Source of the DNA: Euglena gracilis
Taxonomy: Eukaryota > Euglenida > Euglenophyceae > Euglenales
Direction: 5' to 3'
Length of the DNA stretch: 64,000 bases
Assembly: GCA_039621445.1 (NCBI GenBank)
Contig: CP154957.1
Location: forward strand, 30,223,778 to 30,287,777
This document shows positions 41,302-63,901 of the stretch, piece by piece. The notes beneath the pieces were generated by a model. That model saw only the letters and a list, made by a program, of their open reading frames with translations, was not told the DNA's origin and ran no database searches. The position numbers and the translations under genes were made by a program. Every line of letters starts with the position of its first letter. Within the stretch, counting starts at the first letter, position 1.

Positions 41302-43926
41302 GTAACATCGTCCTGTTTGCTTGATATTTTGGAGGATTTCATCCCGGATGCAGACAACAACATTGGCCCTGATGGAGCGCAGAGCCTGGCAGAAGCTCTG
41401 AAGGAAAATACTTCACTGACGACATTGAATCTCTTTGGTGTGCAGAGTCGAGGCGATCGAGGATCCGTTTCAGCGAATAGATTTTCATTATTAGGCAAAC
41501 AGATTTATATTGCTGAAGGTTTGGCAAAACACCCCCCTTGGGGTCGGGCCCCATTGGATGGCAAAATGGAACCCCTCCCCCCAGGAATGTCTGGGAATCC
41601 GTTCGGTATTGAGGTGTCCGACCCCACCAGGGAGATGACTGACTGGTTTGTTTCAGAGTGACTGACTTGCTTGGCTTTGGCTTTGGCTCCGAACCCCCCC
41701 CAGTCTTTTTTGAAAACCCCGGAGTGTATGCACATTAAATGAAGAAAAAGTGCTCAGTGGAAGAACAAAATGATCAGATTTTTGCCTGCTGTTCTTGTTT
41801 TGCTGCCAAAGGGAATGTTTGCAATGGCGATGATTGTATTTACACCTCACCGTTTGGACTGGATGCAATCACATTTCACAGGCAACAAGATTGGGGTCCA
41901 AGGTGCTGCTGCTTTTGCTCAGGCATTGCAAAGCAACACCACATTGAAGACCCTGGACGTTGGGTGTATGCCGAGAACTGAATTGGCCATCTTTTGTGAC
42001 ATAAACTGCAGCTATTTGACCCCACACCAAGCGGGGTCGGACTGCACAAATTTTGCATCGTTTTTCACCAAGGGTTTGTTTTGCATTCAAAGAAGTATTT
42101 CTTCAAACTGTTCTTAGTTTCTTTTTCTTTTTCGCTTATTAATTCTGTGCATATGAAGGCAGGGCTTTGCTCTCCCCCGAACAAAGTCAGGGCAGGATAT
42201 GACCAAATTTTGCCAGAAAGTTTGGTGGCTGCATCGTAAATGATGGTTGTATTTGGGAAACCTTGGCCCCGTTTGTCCATGAAAGTGTCCAACAACAACG
42301 TCATGTTTGGGACATTTTTTGCGATTTTTTTATTGGAGGGTGTTTTTTCTGGAAAGAACCAAGAGGATAGAAAAATTTTGTTATAATTTTTTGGGGGGTT
42401 GGTGAAGGTAAAGAAAACAAGGAAGGCCATACAGCAAGCATTTCCTGGGAACACTCCAGGACTCCGTTTTAAAACTATACAGAAGCCTGCCTGCTGGCAG
42501 GCAGAACGTGCTGGCGCCCAAAGGCGGTCACACATAACCCCCCCCCATTTAAACCAACCCGTCGGTTTAGGACTTTTGGGTTGGCGGAAATCCTGGAGGG
42601 GGTCGGTTTAGACGGGGGGTCGGTTTCAGGGGGAGCACACAGCTGGCCGACGGCGTGACACTTGCAGGTTGATGTTAGCAAGGCAATTTCAATTGGCAAA
42701 TGCCCAGTTTGGTCGGCCAATTCCTAACTTTGAGTGACAAATGCCTAATTTGGGACAGAAATTCTTAATTTTCAGGGGCAAATGCTGAATTTTGGGTGTT
42801 ATATCCAATTTTTGGTGGCAAACTGCATAATTTTTGGGTGCAGAATTCAAATTTTTTGTTGCAAATGCCTAATTTTGTAATTTTTGGGTGCCAACACCAA
42901 ATTTTCGGAATTTTCGGATTGCCTGCCTAATTTTAGGTGTAAAATCCAAATTTTGGGTCATCAATATTAATCATTCATTGAGCATGGACGCTCTTTCTGT
43001 TGGCGGCTTCCATTATGTTGTGCATGTTTGTCATCCAATTTGCCATGGGTCGGTTTATTTCTTTTATTGGTTGAAATTCTGCAATGGGTCGGTTTGGAAG
43101 GGGGGTCGGTTTAAACGGGGGGGGGGGGTTACCTGTGAAATGTGCCCCCCTCCATCTCATTGATGAGTCTTGTGTTTCGCGTTCAAATTTTTGGCGATCT
43201 TTTTGTTGCGTTTTCACAGCGAACCACATTTTGAACGAGGGTGCTCTCATGCTGGCCTCGGCGTTGGACCAGAACCGCACTCTCACAGCTTTGGACGTTG
43301 GAGGTGGCCTTGTGTATTGCACGCCTTTGCTTACATTTTCATTTTGACTTCCTGAGAATTGCACGTTGGATTCCTCCATAGTTGTGTCTTCTATTGCTAT
43401 TTCTGGGCTTTGCAAGATCTGGAGACAAAAGGGGAAATGACCCAGGGCAAATGCGAAGTTGTTCTTGGTCAACAGGACCTCGCTTGGTGCCAGCATGTCT
43501 GTTTCCTGGTGTCATCCCGAGTTTGCCCTATTTTTTCCTGTGGTGACCGCCGAAAATTTTGAACCCCTCACCTGAAAGTACACCCCCAGGCTCCCTGGGT
43601 GAATGGTGTAGCCCCTGAGGTTTCTGAAGGGGTTTCTGAAAAGAATCCAATGAGAACCTCTTGTTGTTTTGTTTTCCTCCAGGGAACGGAATTACAGATG
43701 ACGTCGCCAAGCAGGTTGTCACTGCTGCCAATCGCCATCATCTGGTTGATCTTAAAATCTGGGGTGTGCAGCAGGCATATATGTATTTGCGTCCAGGATC
43801 CCATCCACAATCTCTTACACAGCACTTAAAAATAAAAAATATGTAAGGCTTTTTGTACACTGAAAGTTGTATTTTTTAAAACAATTTTATTTTTTTTTCC
43901 TCCCAGATGGAAGAAGAAATTCATGA
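41218..43926 (+). CDS. leucine-rich-repeat protein (ribonuclease-inhibitor type), six visible exons
   Basis: Five exons encode one 28-residue RI-type LRR each (the last is 27), with the consensus N-x-I-x-x-x-G-A-x-x-L-A-x-A-L-x-x-N-x-x-L-x-x-L-D. Exon lengths are 84, 84, 84, 84 and 81 bases, and all junctions split a codon after its first base. A short last exon ends at TGA 43,924-43,926. Intron lengths are 52, 444, 1254, 379 and 143 bases, with GT-AG borders. RI-type LRRs make curved surfaces for protein binding, so a scaffold or sensor role is likely but not shown. Upstream exons must exist, because exon 1 starts inside a codon; I did not find them. Confidence 0.75.
41354..41437 (+). CDS. 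LRR exon b (84 bp)
   Basis: Preceded by CCGGATGCAG and followed by GTGTGCAG. Reads NNIGPDGAQSLAEALKENTS then LTTLNLF. The intron before it is only 52 bases. Confidence 0.8.
41882..41965 (+). CDS. LRR exon c (84 bp)
   Basis: Preceded by CATTTCACAG and followed by GTATGCCG. Reads NKIGVQGAAAFAQALQSNTT then LKTLDVG. Confidence 0.8.
42537..43129. mobile_element. TA-flanked G/C-tract element, 593 bp, in an LRR intron
   Basis: Left end A, C run, (A)TTTAAACC; the right end is its inverse, GGTTTAAACG then a G run and T. TA lies on both sides (42,535-42,536 and 43,130-43,131). GTCGGTTTA words repeat near both ends. The interior is the AAATGCCTAATTTTGGGTG array. No coding capacity. Confidence 0.7.
42715..42965. 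repeat. degenerate 20-30 bp array (AAATGCCTAATTTTGGGTG)
   Basis: At least eight units of CAAATGCCTAATTTTGGGTG-like sequence with variable spacing. The inverse orientation occurs at 59,935-60,345. GGAGCACAC and CGACGGCGT beside it (42,632-42,657) also recur in inverse at 60,370-60,398, so both are copies of one longer repeat. Confidence 0.75.
43220..43303 (+). CDS. LRR exon d (84 bp)
   Basis: Preceded by GCGTTTTCACAG and followed by GTGGCC. Reads NHILNEGALMLASALDQNRT then LTALDVG. The 1254-base intron before it holds a TA-flanked repeat element. Confidence 0.8.
43683..43763 (+). CDS. LRR exon e (81 bp)
   Basis: Preceded by TTTTCCTCCAG and followed by GTGTGC. Reads NGITDDVAKQVVTAANRHHL then VDLKIW. 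It is one codon shorter than the others but keeps the phase. Confidence 0.7.
43907..43926 (+). CDS. LRR terminal exon (candidate)
   Basis: A strong acceptor (TTTTTTTTTCCTCCCAG) precedes it. In the phase set by exon e it adds DGRRNS and ends at TGA. Confidence 0.5.
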
Positions 43927-44029
43927 TGCATAAACCGCTGTGAGCAAATTTGGAATTATGTGGGGAGATGAATTGCAGAAACAACCTGTTGGCCAGATAT
44001 CTGTCAATATGATATCTGGCAATCTGGGA

Positions 44030-44975
44030 CTCCAGAGCCGAGCACCCAGGTTTTGGATGGGTCCAGCCGAAGATTCCTGGTGGAAAGCGAACGTCTTGAA
44101 CTGTCAGAAATTTCTTATGACCATTTGTGGCAGGAATTTCGCTTGAAGAATTCTGGTGGTGGACTGTTTGGAGAAGCTCGACTGATTTTGAGTTGCTTGG
44201 AAAGAGGAAACTGAACAATGGATTTTGGAAAATGTCTGGCCAAGCACAGGGTTTCCACAAATTCGCGCCATGAATTATCAGAAATACAACGTACCAGCAC
44301 AAATTTGGTCATTTCCCCAAAAGCACCAATAATTACGGGTTGTTACGGGTGTTCCAAATACTCACAAATTACCACGGATGACCACAGACAATCATATTTA
44401 ATTATTTTCTCGCATCAATGAATGTGTTCTTCTGTTCAAAGGGAAAACAATCATGGAATATTCCCACCAGCCCTTCCTCAAAGCTGCACCATATCTGGCA
44501 GAGGAAATTTTGGCCCAGATGGCTGAAAATCACCAAGAACTACCCCAAAGTGCTTGAAAATGATTTTTGGCCAAAATGTACCAAAACGACCCAAGGTTGC
44601 AAGCAATTATGCAGAAAACAATCCAAAGGCCAAAAATGATGAAAGAAATTTCAGCTTGCCTCCAGATAATTGCTGCCATCTTCAGAGACTGATTTATTTT
44701 CAAAATTCTGCAAAAATGCGCAAATTTTCACAAAATGCTGCAAATTCATATCAGAAACTTCCATTGCTTTTTTATGTGTGTGTGTGTGTGTTGCCGTTTT
44801 GTCCAAAACCCAGATGCTTTTTGGTAGCACAAATGATGATAGCAAAAATTATGAAATGACCACGAATGATCACAAATGAGTCAACAAAGGGTCGTCACAA
44901 ATGCGACAGCCATCGACCCCACACCATTGGTTTGCCAACAGATTTTTGGCAGGATTCTCGAAAACCTGGGGTGAC
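44030..44975 (+). pseudogene. scattered coding-like fragments, unrecognised
   Basis: Plus-strand frames read protein-like in pieces. They are ESERLELSEISYDHLWQEF (about 44,083-44,214), ILENVWPSTGFPQIRAMNYQ (44,225-44,325), EYSHQPFLKAAPYLAEEILA (44,400-44,550), FLAKMYQNDPRLQAIMQKTI (44,560-44,690) and MSQQRVVTNATAIDPTPLVC (44,876-44,974). Two TGA codons lie between the third and fourth in the same frame. They could be exons of one gene or a decayed transposon. No family recognised. Confidence 0.3.
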
Positions 44976-46043
44976 GTTACGTCAAACCTCGTTTTCTTTT
45001 CTCATAACGACTCCACACACTTGGTGGTGCATTTGCGCTCGGTTTCCCACAGATGTGTATGATGTGACGGTCTGTTTGGGGCCAACATTGGCCCAAGACA
45101 ATGAGGGGGGGGGGGTAAAGACCTCACAACGCCAGCCCAAATATTCAGCCAAAGAGGTCTTGTTCATTTAGTTGTGACTACCTACCCACCCCTTGTCCAC
45201 CCCTAAATTGGAACCACCCCCCACTCGGGGTTGTAGAAACCCGGTTGTTGGGCAAGGGGGGCGGGTAGTTCGTTGTAGTGGCTCCATTTGCCTTTTGCCA
45301 CAGCCCCAATCCCTGTTGAACGTCGCTCAGCAGGCCCATGTCTTTGGCAATCTACTTCGCACTTAAGTTTTTTAGAAGTTCTTTGCGCAATCGCGCCAGT
45401 TCTGAAATTACATGGAAAAAAGCACAGAAAAGGGGCTGAGGGGTAAGTTTTCAGACCATTTTTTCCCCTCGGTGCTGGCAGCCTCGGCGCGTGCCCAACA
45501 CCTTGTGGAAAAAAGGCCCCCCTATTTCGTTTTTTGAACCGGTGAAAGGTGAAGGAGATTTCTGAAAGGGCGTCTTTTTTTCCTTTTTCTGCATGGATTG
45601 GACCAGGAGATGCTGACCAGTGAAGAAAAGCCATGGTGCACCGGTTTGGGAGGTTGAGAAGTCTGGCAGATGGGGAGAGAGTTACAGGTGTTTTCTGAGT
45701 GTCAGCACGACCAAGCCGTGAGGGACCGGTTTCATCACCCAGGGTTGGACGACGTGCAGAAAGATGTTTTTTCAGGCTTTTTTTAGAGGAGGGAAGTTGG
45801 TGACCCAACTTGTTTATTGTGAAGAAGAAGGGGGCACATTGCCACTGAATGGGTTTTGTAAGCTCTTGCACAACTGCGCAAAGGAATTGGTGTGCCGAGT
45901 TTTCTACCCCCAAATAATGTACCCCCTGATTTTCACAGAAAATGAACTTGCTCGGAAACTTTGTCTGTCAGCTGGCAGGATCCATTGTGACAGATACCAT
46001 GGGCGATTGCGCAAGTAACACAGTTAATTTATCCTCATTGGGA
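44976..46043. other. no supported gene
   Basis: A minus frame at 45,203-45,913 is open for 236 codons but its content looks like antisense of pyrimidine-rich DNA, and I recognise nothing. TTGCGCAA-type palindromes occur at 45,393, 45,872 and 46,005. Confidence 0.45.
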
Positions 46044-46132
46044 TCATCCCTGACGTGATTTTTTTTGCTTATCGGAAATGGATGTATGATAGGGTGTCAT
46101 GTGCCATGATCCCCTCAAGTGTATTTTCAACC
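46044..46132 (-). CDS. short-intron gene, terminal exon
   Basis: Acceptor GATGTGTACCAG after a 55-base intron. Twenty-eight codons (LKIHLRGSWHMTPYHTSISD) and then a stop. Confidence 0.5.
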
Positions 46133-46728
46133 CTGGTACACATCTTTCCATCAGCAGTTCGACAGGAATGTTATTTTTCTGTCTTACAGCCTGACAAAAA
46201 CAGAGTCTTTGCAACCCCTTCGTCGGACACCTCATCATGTGTCTTGAAATGTTGTACAAAGGAGCACTTGTTCTGGCGTGTGAAATCAAACTCCAGCTGT
46301 GTCACCTTCATGTCCGAGAATTTCAGCTGTTCCAGTTGTTGAGAAATGCCTCCGTTCACCCCCCTTTTCAGAGTGAGTTTCGGGGGTTTCTCGGAGCCTG
46401 CATTCAGTTGTTTTTCTGGCCGGTGTCTTGATTTGCTCTACAAGAACCTTCCAGCAGGCGACGAAAGGGCGATATGATTCTGTGCGACATGAATTTGTCA
46501 TTTTGGTCTAGGAAAGCAACCATTCTGGCAGCAGTCGTTGCCAGATGGATACTCTTCAGAGCTGTGAACTTGTTGATCAGCTCCCAGGTGGTAAAATGTG
46601 CAAGGCCACAAAGTCTGTGGAGTGACAGGCTGTACTTTCAGAACTGTCCAGTGCTCTTCTTGCGATTTGAATTGGAACCTTCGAAATTCCTTTGCTCCCG
46701 ATGTCTGGTTTCGCCGGTTTTGAGGCAC
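46044..46728 (-). CDS. unrecognised gene with very short introns, 3' part
   Basis: Three firm exons and one possible exon on the minus strand join in phase through introns of 64, 50 and 55 bases. The predicted peptide of about 170 residues includes TTWELINKFTALKSIHLATT, ARMVAFLDQNDKFMSHRIIS, LEQLKFSDMKVTQLEFDFTR and SFVQHFKTHDEVSDEG. It ends at TAA/TGA-type stop 46,044-46,046. No family is recognised, and the sequence has no membrane segment or signal. Each intron has GT-AG ends, and the middle intron matches the 52-base LRR intron in size. Upstream exons were not found. Confidence 0.55.
46188..46397 (-). CDS. short-intron gene, exon 3
   Basis: Acceptor CTGAATGCAG after a 50-base intron; donor GTAAGAC. 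Contains KPPKLTLKRGVNGGISQQLE and QNKCSFVQHFKTHDEVSDEG. Confidence 0.65.
46448..46614 (-). CDS. short-intron gene, exon 2
   Basis: Acceptor GTCACTCCACAG, donor GTTCTTG. Fifty-five full codons containing INKFTALKSIHLATTAARMV. Confidence 0.6.
46679..46728 (-). CDS. short-intron gene, candidate exon 1
   Basis: Acceptor GTGAAAACAG, donor GTTCCA. Reads VPQNRRNQTSGAKEFR with two bases over, which fits the next exon. The weakest exon of the set. Confidence 0.35.
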
Positions 46729-48860
46729 CTGTTTTCACCCAAAATGGGACCCCAAAATGACCCCAAAAAGGAAACAATTCCGGAAGGGGATTTCCCTTGC
46801 ACGATTGCGCAAGGCAAGTCGACATTTGTGAGCCAAGTGCGAAGTAGACCGCCTAAAAATATTCGTTGCCCCCTTTGCCCCTCCCCCCAAAGTTGGCCCC
46901 CGGGCCTGCTGGGCCAACATCCTCCCCTTTTTTGGCACCCCTCTTAGCAGTGAGCGGCGGGGGGGGGTATACCAGAATACCAGCACCTGAAGCCTCATAA
47001 TTGCGTTGATCGCGATCATATCCTCTTCTGCAGAAGTTTTTCTTGAAGGCTCCACCCAATCCTGATGAGGCCGATTATTTCACCATCAACCCGTTCTCAA
47101 TGATGGGCACTTACCCAACTGCTTTTCTTTCATACAATGCACAGCTCCTCGTTACCGTCATATGAACAATTTGCATTTGCTCAACATGGCCTCATACTTG
47201 CATGCGTGGATGATCCACGTTCTTTGATTTGCAACAATGCACGTTCTCTTGTTTTGTCTTTTCGATAAGCACTGCATTTGATTCCGGCTTCCCTTTTCTT
47301 TACAGTTCACAAATTTGCTTCGCAGGACAGAGGGGATTCTGAGACAGCCGTTTCTGCATTGAAGGGTTTGGCCAAATTGTGGGCATGTGTGCAAGTGTTT
47401 TTGTTAACACAATGAAGCGTCTCGGGTCTGAAACCCCGATGCGCAACGACCCTCGAGTTTGTTACACAAGTATGGCTGTGTGGCAGATTGAGGGTCTGTT
47501 GTCGCGGGTACATGGAGACAGAGAATAGGGTATTGCCTCTGGTTTTAAAGGAGTGGAGGATTTGGAATCAAAGCCGACCTTGGGAAGGGGGTTGCCCAGG
47601 GCTCACACCCAGAGGCAATACGTTGTCAGAAAGACCGGACGGCGCCCACCTCCACTCGGTCCTGAGCGATTTGGGTACAAAAGAACGCCACAGCGAGGGC
47701 AGTTTGCAGGCTCGTCTCTGGATTTGTGTGCACACAGAGTGCTGCAGTGCCCTGCATTAGAGGTGGTCTGTCTGTGGCGTGCGCTTGCATCGCGCGCAGG
47801 AGCACTGTCCTGGTCCGCATTCCTGAACGTTTTTGTTTAGGAGTGTGGACCAGGGCAGTGCTCCAGAAAATTGGAACCAACCTCTGCGGGGGTCCAGCCA
47901 GCCAGCAGCTTTTTTCCAGCCTCGGACCCCTCCCCCACCCATCAACCAGTTTTATGCATTTCCAGCCACCCTTCAGGCAGCTGGACAGTAAGTTTTTTTT
48001 GGCTGTCGGGGGTGCAGAATTTTCCCCCTGCCTGCCCATAGCACCTTGCAAACTTCCTAAAAAGAAGCTTGTTAAGGACCCCGGGGGAGGGAGGTTGGCT
48101 GGAAAAAAGCGCTCACTGGACCCCCCCAAGGGTGGGGGTGCAGGAGGGAGGGGGGGTTCGGCCGGCTGGCAGCTGTACCCAAATGGTACCACCTGGATCC
48201 AGCTGAATTGGAATCTTTCAGCCGAAAAAAATGAGGTGAAATATCCAGAAAACCTTCAAAACCACCATTTTTTTGGCATTTTTTTGTGTCCTTTTTCTGA
48301 TGAAAAGTTCGGCAGTTCACAGCAGTAATTTTTTTATTCAGCCCAGCTGTGCAGGGCTGTCGCAAAATGTGCATCACCCTGGGGTTGGTGGTCTTTGAGA
48401 AAACGCCTGGCACACGCACTGTGCTCCAGAGGTGTGCGAGGTCAGTCTGGCCCGGTCTGGAGTGCCCAACATGGGGGAGGACATGGGCCATGCGAACTGC
48501 AGTCTTTCAGCGGTGGGCACCCTTTGTAACAGCGTTGATCATCTCAGCGTGCCGCCTGTGCTGAGCACTGAGGGACACGCCACACTGCCATGGTCACATC
48601 GGTCACTGCCACACTGTTACAGACACACCACAATGGACATGATACACGGTGACGTCTGCTGGGGTTCTTTCGTCGCAAGCCTTGTGTGCAAAACAACCGT
48701 CTAAAGCATTGTGACTGAAGTTTTTTTCATGAAGGAAAACGCAGATTTTTGTTTTTGCAAATCTGGTTTTTTTTTAGTGTTCTTCGCGCTCTTTGCAGTC
48801 TTCATATTTAGGCTCCATAAATAATTGAGGATCAGAGACCGTCACTTCCGCAGAACATAT
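46729..48860. other. no firmly supported gene
   Basis: A plus frame at about 47,345-47,526 reads MKRLGSETPMRNDPRVCYTS and MAVWQIEGLLSRVHGDRE and could be an exon. A neighbouring frame from 47,329 (DRGDSETAVSALKGLAKLWA, after TTCGCAG) overlaps it, so one frameshift or splice separates them. Other open frames to 48.7 kb are Pro/Gly-rich and unrecognised. Confidence 0.4.
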
Positions 48861-61472
<12,612 letters not shown>

Positions 61473-61589
61473 GATGCACCCTCAAACCTGTTTCCCCCGT
61501 GTCATGCATGCCACGCGTGCCGGGTGTGCCCTGCGTGTCGCGTGTCACAGTCACATGGTAACGCACCAAATGGAAGTCTGCTCCCACAG

Positions 61590-61822
61590 CCACCTCCACC
61601 GGGCCTCCCGGCCCCCCCGGAAAAGGGAAGGGTAAGGGGCCCCCGCCTGGGTGGCGCGGCCCCCCGCCAGGGAAAGGGCTGGCCCCCGGCCGAGGCCCGC
61701 CGCCAGGGAAGGGGCTGCCGCCCCCCGGGAAGGGCGGCGCTCCCCTCGGGAAGGGCCCGCCTCCGGCAAAGCCGTCGCCCGTGCCGCCCTCCGCCGCAGT
61801 GTCCACTCCCCACCCATCCTAA
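61590..61822 (+). CDS. candidate alternative 3' exon, Pro/Gly/Lys repeats
   Basis: Acceptor GTCTGCTCCCACAG, then a frame reading PPPGKGLAPGRGPPPGKG and PPPGKGGAPLGKGPPPAKP, ending at TAA 61,820-61,822. This frame needs a phase-1 junction, which GORAB does not supply. The phase-0 frame here is also open (to 62,147) but looks less regular. It may be an alternative GORAB end, another gene's exon, or chance. Confidence 0.35.
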
Positions 61823-62328
61823 TTGCATTTGCGATCCTCCACTGACAAGCACAGCTTATTTTCCCCCTTCGCCAAAGAACTGCAAAATTGTTCAGTACGT
61901 GTTTGGCTGTAATTTTTTTCCCACTTTCAATCTCAAACCCTCTCTGAAGCAACGTTGCATAGCGATGACAAAAAAAAAAGGAAAACAAAGACCGAATTTT
62001 GCACCAAGTCAAGCCCAGGCATATCTGACCCCCCTCCCGGAACATACACCAGGGATGGGGTTAAAAAAATGCTGCACCAGTTGGGGATCCGAGAACAGAA
62101 TTTGCTGGCTCGGAGACCGAAGGCTTACTTCAACTGTGACTAACTAAGTCGGCCCCCTCGGCGTACACAGGGAATACTACCCATTGACCCCGACATTGAA
62201 CGCCTGGCCGTGGTGTTGTGGACAACCTCCAGGTGTGGCTGGAGAGCCATTGCGGCTCGACCTTCCGCGTCCTGCGTGTTTCCCTGGCCTACCCGCAGAG
62301 GTACGGACACCTCGGGCTCCGCACTTTT

Positions 62329-63478
62329 TCGTACTCCCTCGAGGCAGACCGAGAAGGGAGGAAGGGACACCGAGGGCGAAGCACAAAGACATTATGAGGC
62401 CATGCCTTGCTCGCCGGCGGTTTGTTGTGTGATTGTTTTGGTGCGCTGGGTTAGGAGGTCCCGCTTAGTGCCGCCTCGCCGGAGTTGGCTGCATTGTCTC
62501 CGACGTGGCGACCGTGGCGCTGTTTCTTTGCCTGGGGGGGTCCCCCCCCACCTCCCCCCACCCCCCACCCCCCCCCCAACCCCCAACACCACACCCCCCT
62601 CCGCCACACCACCATCCTCCTTTCCCCCCCCCCCCCCACCCACCCATGGCCCCATCTTCTGATCGAGGGCGTTTGAAGACAAATTTTCTTATTTGGGTGG
62701 GGGGGTCGGGCTCACAATGTCTTTGTGCTTCGCCCTCGGTGTCCCTTCCTCCCTTCTCGGTCTGCCTCGAGGGAGTGCGAGACACCTCGGGCTCCGCACT
62801 TTGCCATTATGAGGCCAGATTGTGCACTGAAAACAGGGGGGCCAGGGCACTCTCCAAAGCACCTTGGGCACCAAGTCTTTGGTAATGGGCTGTGAAAGCC
62901 TCAACCCCCTTCCACTGACCAATTTCACAAACTTCTTGGGCAGAAAGTCGTACTCCCTCGAGGAAAACCGACAAGGGAGGAAGGGACACCGAGGGCGAAG
63001 CACAAAGACCTTGTGAGGCCATGCCTTGCTCGCCGGCGGTGTTGTTTGGACTGTTTGCTGCGTTGGGTTAGGAGTCCCTGCTTAGTGCCGCCTCGCCGGA
63101 GTTGGCTGACGATGCTGCTCCGACTTGGCGACGTGACTTCTTGCCCCTTGGGGGGGTCCCACCCCTCTCCCCCCCCTGGCCCCCACTCTCTGACCGAGGG
63201 CTTTTGAACACAAATTTCCTTTTACGGGTGGGGGGGTCGGGCTCACAAGGTCTTTGTGCTTCGCCCTCGGTGTCCCTTCCTCCCTTGTCGGTTTTCCTCG
63301 AGGGAGTACGAGACACCTCGGGCTCCGCACTTTGCCCTTGTGAGGCCTGATTGTGCACTGAAATTATGGGGGCCAGGGCATTTTCCAGGGCACCTTGGGC
63401 ACCAAGTCTTTGATAATGGGCTGTAAAAGCCTCCACCCCCCTCCACTGGCCAATTTCACAAACTTCTTGGGCAGAAAG
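62329..63478. repeat. tandem duplication of a fold-back unit (619 and 531 bp)
   Basis: Unit 1 is 62,329-62,947 and unit 2 is 62,948-63,478. Each has a 72-base arm (TCGTACTCCCTCGAGG to CACAAAGAC), a centre holding the 82-bp LINE-shared segment, and the inverse arm. The last 60 or so codons of the recombinase on the minus strand follow. The junction is at 62,947/62,948 (GCAGAAAG then TCGTACTCC). Arm pairs are 62,329-62,400 with 62,710-62,782, and 62,948-63,018 with 63,239-63,310. Confidence 0.85.
62500..62947 (-). pseudogene. partial duplicate of the recombinase C-terminus
   Basis: Reads SAQEVCEIGQWKGVEAFTAH, YQRLGAQGALESAL and then a stop. It keeps the Trp and the nucleophile Tyr but lacks the Arg and HxxR part. 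It is the recombinase end of unit 1 of the tandem duplication. Confidence 0.8.
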
Positions 63479-63901
63479 GCCCAATTTTTTGAGTAAACCA
63501 ACTCCTGCCCCTCTGGTGGAGTGGGCCCCCCATACCTGGGGGGTTACCCCATGTTTGGCCAAAAAAAATTTTGTGATAGAAGCAATGGTGTCTGCACTTA
63601 TGGCTCTGAAGGGGGGTTTTAATGAAATCAGGAGGGGGCCCCCAGGTCTCACGAATAAACGTGTGGCAGCCACATAACCCATCATTAAATGAAAAGGGCT
63701 TATTTGTGGGCACTGGGGTATGGGCACAACTCTTTCCCACTTGTGGAATTTTTGGCCTTTACGTTTAATTTTAATGTAGGGTGCCCTACCCAACACACTG
63801 GTGGTTCGTTTGACTTGTGCCAGGTCGGAAGATCTGTATAAACAGAGGATTCGTGAGCAAAAGATAAGTTGTGTACGCAATGTACAAATATCAGTGGGCA
63901 T
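63068..63901 (-). CDS. tyrosine recombinase, Crypton/DIRS-like, C-terminal catalytic domain
   Basis: Catalyses strand exchange by a Tyr nucleophile. The active-site set is R23 (YRSSD), HSTR (H127 and R130), W153 (IGQW) and Y163 (HYQRL). A basic, Pro/Ser-rich tail of about 110 residues follows, part of which is the fold-back sequence. ATG at 63,899-63,901 starts mid-domain, so N-terminal parts lie beyond the window or in another frame. No RT is visible. Cryptons have a recombinase only; DIRS-like elements also have RT. The window edge prevents a choice. Confidence 0.75.
   Translation of the reverse strand: MPTDICTLRTQLIFCSRILCLYRSSDLAQVKRTTSVLGRAPYIKIKRKGQKFHKWERVVPIPQCPQISPFHLMMGYVAATRLFVRPGGPLLISLKPPFRAISADTIASITKFFLAKHGVTPQVWGAHSTRGAGVGLLKKLGLSAQEVCEIGQWRGVEAFTAHYQRLGAQGALENALAPIISVHNQASQGQSAEPEVSRTPSRKTDKGGRDTEGEAQRPCEPDPPTRKRKFVFKSPRSESGGQGGERGGTPPRGKKSRRQVGAASSANSGEAALSRDS

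Noticed and set aside
44540-44690. TGA reassigned to a sense codon
   Set aside because: The golgin and LRR models use no internal TGA, and the LRR model ends at TGA; decay explains the stops better.
45203-45913. 236-codon minus-strand frame
   Set aside because: No domain, irregular composition, and no splice-compatible neighbours; kept only as a note.
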